Below, in pieces: positions 59,278-64,000 of a stretch of 64,000 bases of DNA. The notes beneath the pieces were generated by a model. The model was not told the origin of the DNA. It did no database searches and worked only from the letters and a program-made list of their open reading frames with translations. The stretch's first letter is position 1. Each line of letters starts with the position of its first letter. Source of the DNA: Bacillus sp. NTK071 (GTDB lineage: Bacteria; Bacillota; Bacilli; Bacillales; Guptibacillaceae); assembly GCF_017303315.1 (NCBI RefSeq), contig NZ_JAFKOI010000001.1, positions 248,001-312,000 on the forward strand, in the 5' to 3' direction. The translations under genes and the position numbers were made by a program.

Positions 59278-60165
59278 ATGTTTCGTAATGTAGCAGAATT
59301 AGTAGAGATCGCTCAATCTAAAAATATGCCAATTTCAGAGATCATGATAGAACAGGAAATGGATTTTAGAGGCAGTACTCGTGAACAAGTTTATAACCAA
59401 ATGAAGAACAATCTTGAGGTAATGGAACAAGCAGTAGAACGAGGCATAAATGAAGATGTTCGCTCTCATTCCGGATTAACTGGTGGAGATGCAGTACTTC
59501 TCCAAAACTATATGAAAACTGGAAACTCTCTATCAGGTCATACAATGCTTGATGCAGTTAGTAAAGCCATTGCAACAAATGAAGTAAATGCGGCAATGGG
59601 TACTATTTGTGCAACGCCTACCGCAGGTTCTGCTGGTGTTGTTCCTGGCACCTTGTTTGCTATTCGTGAGAAAGTTAAACCAACTGAAGAGCAGATGGTT
59701 AGATATTTATTTACTTCAGGTGCCTTTGGTTTTGTCGTTGCAAACAATGCATCGATTTCTGGCGCTGCTGGTGGCTGTCAGGCTGAAGTAGGTTCCGCTA
59801 CTGGGATGGCAGCTGCCGCCATCGTAGAATTGATGGGTGGAACGCCAGAACAGTCATCTCATGCATTTGCTATTGCGCTTAAAAACATGCTTGGTCTTGT
59901 TTGTGATCCAGTAGCAGGTCTTGTAGAAGTTCCATGCGTGAAGCGGAATGCGATGGGTGCATCCAATGCCCTCGTAGCAGCTGATATGTCACTTGCAGGT
60001 ATCACAAGTCGTATCCCATGTGATGAAGTAATTGATGCGATGTACAAAATTGGTCAAACGATGCCATCTGCATTACGTGAAACAGCTCAAGGTGGTCTAG
60101 CCGCCACGCCTACTGGCCGAGAGCTAGAAGCAAAAATATTTGGAGTATCTCTTGATAGGAAATGA
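59278..60165 (+). CDS. sdaAA: L-serine dehydratase, alpha subunit
   Basis: Catalytic half of the enzyme, holding an oxygen-sensitive [4Fe-4S] cluster. The 295-residue protein has VNAAMGTICATPTAGSAGV, and the cluster cysteines in SGAAGGCQAEVG, GLVCDPVAG and EVPCVKRNAMG. I prefer ATG 59278 because TGGAGGA then lies at a normal distance; ATG 59272 touches it. recG follows after 10 bases. Confidence 0.95.
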   Translation: MFRNVAELVEIAQSKNMPISEIMIEQEMDFRGSTREQVYNQMKNNLEVMEQAVERGINEDVRSHSGLTGGDAVLLQNYMKTGNSLSGHTMLDAVSKAIATNEVNAAMGTICATPTAGSAGVVPGTLFAIREKVKPTEEQMVRYLFTSGAFGFVVANNASISGAAGGCQAEVGSATGMAAAAIVELMGGTPEQSSHAFAIALKNMLGLVCDPVAGLVEVPCVKRNAMGASNALVAADMSLAGITSRIPCDEVIDAMYKIGQTMPSALRETAQGGLAATPTGRELEAKIFGVSLDRK

Positions 60166-60175
60166 GTGAGAATCA

Positions 60176-62206
60176 ATGGACGATCGGATCACACAAATAA
60201 AAGGGATTGGTGATGAAAAAGCGGCCTCCCTTTCATCAATCGGTATAAACAAAATTACGGATCTAATTGAATATTTTCCATTTCGTTATGAAGATTATGA
60301 GCTTAAAGACCTTGCGGATGTTAAGCATGAAGAGCGCGCAACGCTCGAAGGCAAAGTTCATAGCGAACCGGTCGTTCGCTTTTATGGCAAGAAAAAATCA
60401 CGTTTGTCTGTAAGGCTGTTAGTAGGAAAGTTCCTCATAACAGCCGTTTTTTTTAATCGTGCATTCCTGAAGAAGCAGTTTACACTTGGGCAAATTGTGA
60501 CAGTTACCGGTAAATGGGATCAGCATAAAATGACGCTTTCTGCCAATGAAATTACGTTTTCAAGTCACAATCCAGATGGAACGATCGAGCCGATTTATCC
60601 GGTTGGTGGCGATGTGACAGTGAAAGCGATGAAGCGTTACATCCAACTTGCACTGAAGCAATTTGGCGATGAAATTGAAGAAAACCTTCCACGACAAATG
60701 CTAGAAAGATATAAGCTAATGCCAAGGAAAGAAGCTGTTTTGATGATGCATTCACCTGTTTCTCATGAAGGGCTTAAACAGGCAAGGAGACGTTTTGTTT
60801 ATGAAGAGTTGCTTCAGTTTCAATTAAAAATGCAGATTTTCAGAAAAAGAGAGCGAGAAAGCACGCAGGGAGCAGCGCAACGGTATGAGAAAGAGAGGTT
60901 GGATGAGTTCGTTCAAAGCCTTCCATTCCCACTGACAGGTGCACAGAACCGGGTTGTCGGCGAGATTCTAAACGATATGGAAAGTACATATCGAATGAAT
61001 CGCTTACTTCAAGGGGATGTTGGTTCAGGAAAAACAGTTGTTGCAGCCATAGGTTTATATGCTAGTTACCTTGCTGGTCACCAAGGAGCATTGATGGTAC
61101 CAACAGAAATTCTAGCGGAACAGCATTATGAATCATTTCAAGATCTTCTTGGAGATCGGTTGAAAGTTGAACTTCTTACAGGATCTGTGAAAGGGAAAAA
61201 GCGCAGAGAGATACTAGAACGGCTCGCTGATGGTGAAGTTGATCTTTTAATAGGCACTCATGCTTTGATTCAGGAAGAAGTCGTCTTTAAAAACCTTGGA
61301 CTCGTTATTACAGATGAACAGCACCGTTTTGGTGTTGGGCAGAGAAGAGTATTGAGAGAAAAAGGTCTAAGTCCTGATGTTCTTTACATGACAGCAACTC
61401 CAATTCCAAGAACGCTTGCCATTTCGGTATTCGGAGATATGGATGTTTCTACAATTGATGAAATGCCTGCCGGTCGTAAGCCTATAGAGACATACTGGGC
61501 GAAGCCAGATATGCTTCCACGCGTCATTGATTTTGTGAAAAAGGAATTGGATCAGGGTTTGCAGGGTTATGTTATTTGTCCGTTAATTGAAGAATCAGAG
61601 AAGCTTGACGTTCAAAATGCGATTGACGTTCATTTTCAAATGCAAACCGCTCTTCCAGATTATCAAGTTGGGTTAATGCATGGACGCTTAAGTTCAGAGG
61701 AAAAAGAAGAAGTTATGGATGAGTTCAGTACAAATAATGTACAGCTTCTCGTTTCAACCACCGTAGTAGAAGTTGGTGTAAACGTTCCAAATGCAACGAT
61801 TATGGTCATTTATGATGCTGAGCGTTTTGGGCTAGCTCAACTTCACCAACTTCGTGGTCGCGTTGGTCGGGGCAGTGAACAATCTTATTGTGTGTTGCTT
61901 GCTGATCCTAAATCAGAAGTTGGGAAAGAGCGAATGCAAATTATGACGGAATCCAACGATGGATTTGTCCTGTCGCAGCGTGACCTCGAACTCCGGGGAC
62001 CCGGAGACTTTTTTGGTCGGAAGCAAAGTGGTTTGCCTGAGTTTAAAGTGGCAGATCTTGTTCATGATTACCGCGTTCTTGAAGTGGCGCGAAATGATGC
62101 TGCTGCACTCGTTGATTCCAGTGCTTTCTGGGAAGATGCCACATATAGTAGTCTCAGAAACTACCTTACCGAACAAGGCGTATTGAGCGGAGAGAAGCTT
62201 GATTAG
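60176..62206 (+). CDS. recG: ATP-dependent DNA helicase RecG
   Basis: Branch-migrating helicase that regresses stalled forks and processes Holliday junctions. The 676-residue protein has an N-terminal wedge (OB) domain (about 50-150), Walker A LLQGDVGSGKTVVAA, DEQH box ITDEQHRFGVGQR, YMTATPIPRTL, and the C-terminal motifs VSTTVVEVGVNVPNA and QLRGRVGRG plus LRGPGDFFGRKQSG. The ATG at 60176 has only GTGAGAATC upstream, a weak ribosome-binding site, so it may be translationally linked to sdaAA. Confidence 0.96.
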   Translation: MDDRITQIKGIGDEKAASLSSIGINKITDLIEYFPFRYEDYELKDLADVKHEERATLEGKVHSEPVVRFYGKKKSRLSVRLLVGKFLITAVFFNRAFLKKQFTLGQIVTVTGKWDQHKMTLSANEITFSSHNPDGTIEPIYPVGGDVTVKAMKRYIQLALKQFGDEIEENLPRQMLERYKLMPRKEAVLMMHSPVSHEGLKQARRRFVYEELLQFQLKMQIFRKRERESTQGAAQRYEKERLDEFVQSLPFPLTGAQNRVVGEILNDMESTYRMNRLLQGDVGSGKTVVAAIGLYASYLAGHQGALMVPTEILAEQHYESFQDLLGDRLKVELLTGSVKGKKRREILERLADGEVDLLIGTHALIQEEVVFKNLGLVITDEQHRFGVGQRRVLREKGLSPDVLYMTATPIPRTLAISVFGDMDVSTIDEMPAGRKPIETYWAKPDMLPRVIDFVKKELDQGLQGYVICPLIEESEKLDVQNAIDVHFQMQTALPDYQVGLMHGRLSSEEKEEVMDEFSTNNVQLLVSTTVVEVGVNVPNATIMVIYDAERFGLAQLHQLRGRVGRGSEQSYCVLLADPKSEVGKERMQIMTESNDGFVLSQRDLELRGPGDFFGRKQSGLPEFKVADLVHDYRVLEVARNDAAALVDSSAFWEDATYSSLRNYLTEQGVLSGEKLD

Positions 62207-62207
62207 C

Positions 62208-62258
62208 TTGCATAATCAATCAGCTCGGTATATACTACCTTTTAGGACCTAGTCATAA
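62208..62258 (+). promoter_or_regulatory. fapR promoter with FapR operator
   Basis: TTGCAT (62208-62213) and TATACT (62231-62236) are exactly 17 bases apart. TTAGGACCTAGTCATAA (62242-62258) matches 14 of 17 positions of the known FapR box TTAGTACCTRGTACTAA, as I recall it, and covers the expected start site. FapR would thus repress its own operon until malonyl-CoA releases it. Confidence 0.8.
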
Positions 62259-62264
62259 GACTGA

Positions 62265-62294
62265 GATAAAGAGGATCTAATGATCCTCTTTATC
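62265..62294 (+). other. 13-bp perfect hairpin in the fapR leader
   Basis: GATAAAGAGGATC (62265-62277) pairs with GATCCTCTTTATC (62282-62294) across TAAT. No T run follows. It may end recG RNA poorly, protect the fapR message, or be a processed terminator. Confidence 0.6.
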
Positions 62295-62327
62295 CGTTTA
62301 TTAATGCTAGATAGGCGGCGGTAGTGA

Positions 62328-62885
62328 ATGAAAAGGAGTAAAAAGGATCGGCAGAAGCAACTAAAAGAAACGATTGAAAGTACGCCATTTATTACGGATG
62401 AAGAACTCGCAGATAAATTTAAGGTGAGTATCCAAACCATAAGACTGGATCGGCTCGAACTTTCAATACCAGAATTAAGAGAGCGTATTAAGTATGTTGC
62501 TCAGCAACAGCTTGATGAAGTTAAAGCATTACCAATTGATGAAGTTATTGGACAAATCATTGATTTGCAGCTGGATGAAAGTGCAATTTCGATTCTAGAT
62601 ATTCGACCTGAGCACGTATTTTCTAGAAATAAGATTGCTAGAGGGCATCATTTATTCGCACAAGCAAATTCGCTTGCAGTTGCAATTATTAATGATGAAC
62701 TAGCACTGACTGCGAGAGCGAATATACGCTTTTCAAGTCAGGTAAAAGAAGGAGAGCGAGTGGTAGCTAAGGCAAACGTCACTGACCAAAGTAAGGACAG
62801 AACAACGGTGGAAGTTAATAGTTTCGTTCACAATGAGAATGTCTTTTCTGGTGAGTTTGTTATGTATCGCTCCACTAAATCCTGA
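62328..62885 (+). CDS. fapR: FapR, malonyl-CoA-responsive repressor of lipid synthesis
   Basis: Transcription factor of 185 residues: an N-terminal DeoR-like helix-turn-helix ([36 protein letters not shown], quoted by its ends TPFITDEEL and SIPELRERI) and a C-terminal hot-dog domain that binds malonyl-CoA ([40 protein letters not shown]). The ATG at 62328 has only a loose GGCGGCGG upstream. fapR heads the plsX-fabD operon. Confidence 0.95.
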   Translation: MKRSKKDRQKQLKETIESTPFITDEELADKFKVSIQTIRLDRLELSIPELRERIKYVAQQQLDEVKALPIDEVIGQIIDLQLDESAISILDIRPEHVFSRNKIARGHHLFAQANSLAVAIINDELALTARANIRFSSQVKEGERVVAKANVTDQSKDRTTVEVNSFVHNENVFSGEFVMYRSTKS

Positions 62886-62896
62886 AGGGAAGTTGA

Positions 62897-63898
62897 ATGA
62901 ATATGAGACTTGCGATAGATGCAATGGGCGGCGACAATGCGCCTCACTCCATTATTGATGGCGTATACGAAGCGATTGAAGCTTTTTCTGATCTTTCCGT
63001 TACCATTGTTGGAGATGAAGAAAAACTTAAACCGCTTCTTAAAGGTAACAAAGATCGTATTTCAATTTTACACACAGAAGAATACATATCATCGGAAGAT
63101 CAGCCGGTAAGGGCAGTCCGAAGAAAGAAAAAGGCATCAATGGTGCTTGCTGTTAATGAAGTGAAGGAAGGACGGGCCGATGCAGCTATTTCTGCTGGGA
63201 ACACTGGGGCATTGATGGCAGCTGGTCTGTTGTATATCGGTCGCATTGAAGGAATAGATCGTCCTGGTCTTGCACCTACACTTCCAACCATTGATGAAAA
63301 AGGGTTTGTCTTGCTTGATGTAGGGGCTAACATGGATGCAAAACCAGAACACTTGCTACAATATGCCCATATGGGTTCCATTTACGCCGAGAAGGTTCGG
63401 GGAGTAAACAATCCCCGTGTTGGTCTTTTAAACATTGGAACAGAAGAAGGAAAAGGAAATGAACTAAGTAAAGAAGCATTTACTCTCCTTCAAGATAGCG
63501 GTCTTAACTTTGTAGGGAACGTCGAATCACGAGATATTCTGTTTAATGAAGCCGACGTTGTGGTGTGTGATGGATTTTCAGGAAATCTGGTTTTGAAGAC
63601 GATTGAGGGAACAGCTCTTACAATGTTTAAAATGTTAAAAGAAGAGCTAACCAGTTCATTGACGAGTAAAATGGCAGCGGGCGTTCTGAAACCTAAATTG
63701 AAGAATTTAAAAAGCAAACTTGATTACTCAGAATACGGCGGGGCTGGACTATTCGGTCTTCGCGCTCCGGTTATTAAAGCACATGGGTCATCCAATGGTC
63801 GTGCTGTTTTTAGTGCTATTAAACAGGCACGTATGATGGTGACTGGTAATGTTGTATCAGCTATTCAAACATCGCTCAAACAGGAAGGGGATCAATAA
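62897..63898 (+). CDS. plsX: Phosphate acyltransferase PlsX
   Basis: Converts acyl-ACP to acyl-phosphate for phospholipid synthesis. The 333-residue protein has the N-terminal [19 protein letters not shown], the [17 protein letters not shown] motif, [35 protein letters not shown], and [20 protein letters not shown]. Start ATG 62897 or 62903; GAAGGGAAG suits the first. The stop overlaps the fabD start by one base. Confidence 0.96.
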   Translation: MNMRLAIDAMGGDNAPHSIIDGVYEAIEAFSDLSVTIVGDEEKLKPLLKGNKDRISILHTEEYISSEDQPVRAVRRKKKASMVLAVNEVKEGRADAAISAGNTGALMAAGLLYIGRIEGIDRPGLAPTLPTIDEKGFVLLDVGANMDAKPEHLLQYAHMGSIYAEKVRGVNNPRVGLLNIGTEEGKGNELSKEAFTLLQDSGLNFVGNVESRDILFNEADVVVCDGFSGNLVLKTIEGTALTMFKMLKEELTSSLTSKMAAGVLKPKLKNLKSKLDYSEYGGAGLFGLRAPVIKAHGSSNGRAVFSAIKQARMMVTGNVVSAIQTSLKQEGDQ

Positions 63899-64000
63899 TG
63901 GGTAAAACAGCATTTTTATTTCCAGGACAGGGTTCACAGGCTGTCGGGATGGGGCAAGCTTTTATGGAAGCTTACTCAGTATCGAAGGATGTTTTTACTG
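63898..64000 (+). CDS. fabD: Malonyl-CoA:ACP transacylase FabD, 5' part only
   Basis: The first 34 codons are in the window: GKTAFLFPGQGSQAVGMGQA, the N-terminal signature of the malonyl transferase family. The ATG overlaps the plsX stop (TAATG) and follows AGGAAGGGG. The rest lies past the end. Confidence 0.92.
   Translation, partial: MGKTAFLFPGQGSQAVGMGQAFMEAYSVSKDVFT

Overview
The window is a piece of chromosome from a low-GC, endospore-forming Firmicute of the family Bacillaceae. Gene order from spoVE through ftsAZ, spoIIGA-sigE-sigG, the ylm cluster, divIVA, ileS, lspA, the pyr operon, rqcH-yloB-yloC-remA-gmk-rpoZ, coaBC-priA-def-fmt-rsmB, prpC-prkC-rsgA-rpe, spoVM-rpmB, yloU-fakA, sdaAB-AA, recG and fapR-plsX-fabD follows the Bacillus subtilis backbone closely. 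The proteins look like full-length Bacillus orthologues. The genus cannot be fixed from the sequence alone. I see no phage, insertion sequence with transposase, CRISPR array, rRNA or tRNA.

Layout. 1-5.8 kb: end of the division and cell-wall cluster (spoVE 3' end, murB, divIB, ftsA, ftsZ). 5.8-9.5 kb: a threonine operon (hom-thrC-thrB) lying between ftsZ and the sporulation sigma genes, with a dispersed repeat on each side. 9.6-12.5 kb: spoIIGA-sigE, then sigG with its own sigma-F-type promoter, then ylmC. 12.6-16.3 kb: ylmD, ylmE, sepF, ylmG, ylmH, divIVA. 16.3-20.9 kb: a T-box leader and ileS, then lspA and an RluD-type pseudouridine synthase. 20.9-32.9 kb: the complete pyrimidine operon pyrR-P-B-C-AA-AB-K-D-F-E with three PyrR attenuators, followed by a methyltransferase gene. 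33.5-36.3 kb: an AT-rich accessory segment with a GT2/TagF-like fusion glycosyltransferase. 36.4-50 kb: rqcH (reverse strand) and the yloB-to-rsmB housekeeping block. 50-56 kb: prpC-prkC-rsgA-rpe, a thiT-thiN pair, the tiny spoVM gene and rpmB (reverse strand). 56-64 kb: yloU-fakA, L-serine dehydratase genes, recG, and the fapR-plsX-fabD lipid operon with a visible FapR operator.

Differences from the B. subtilis order, as I remember it: no murG between spoVE and murB; no ylxW/ylxX/sbp between divIB and ftsA; thr genes in place of bpr; no ylyA between ileS and lspA; no cysH operon after pyrE; no rlmN between rsmB and prpC; thiT joined to thiN. Several of these breakpoints carry copies of two non-coding dispersed repeat families, one about 170-240 bp with inverted termini and one forming large hairpins.

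Nothing in the window reads as an undescribed multi-gene system. The most informative non-routine signals are: an RNA hairpin that would hide the sigG ribosome-binding site only in read-through transcripts; a Glu in place of the signature Asp of the RqcH Asp-Arg pair; the repeat families at synteny breaks, including one inside the pyrR leader; and the fused glycosyltransferase.
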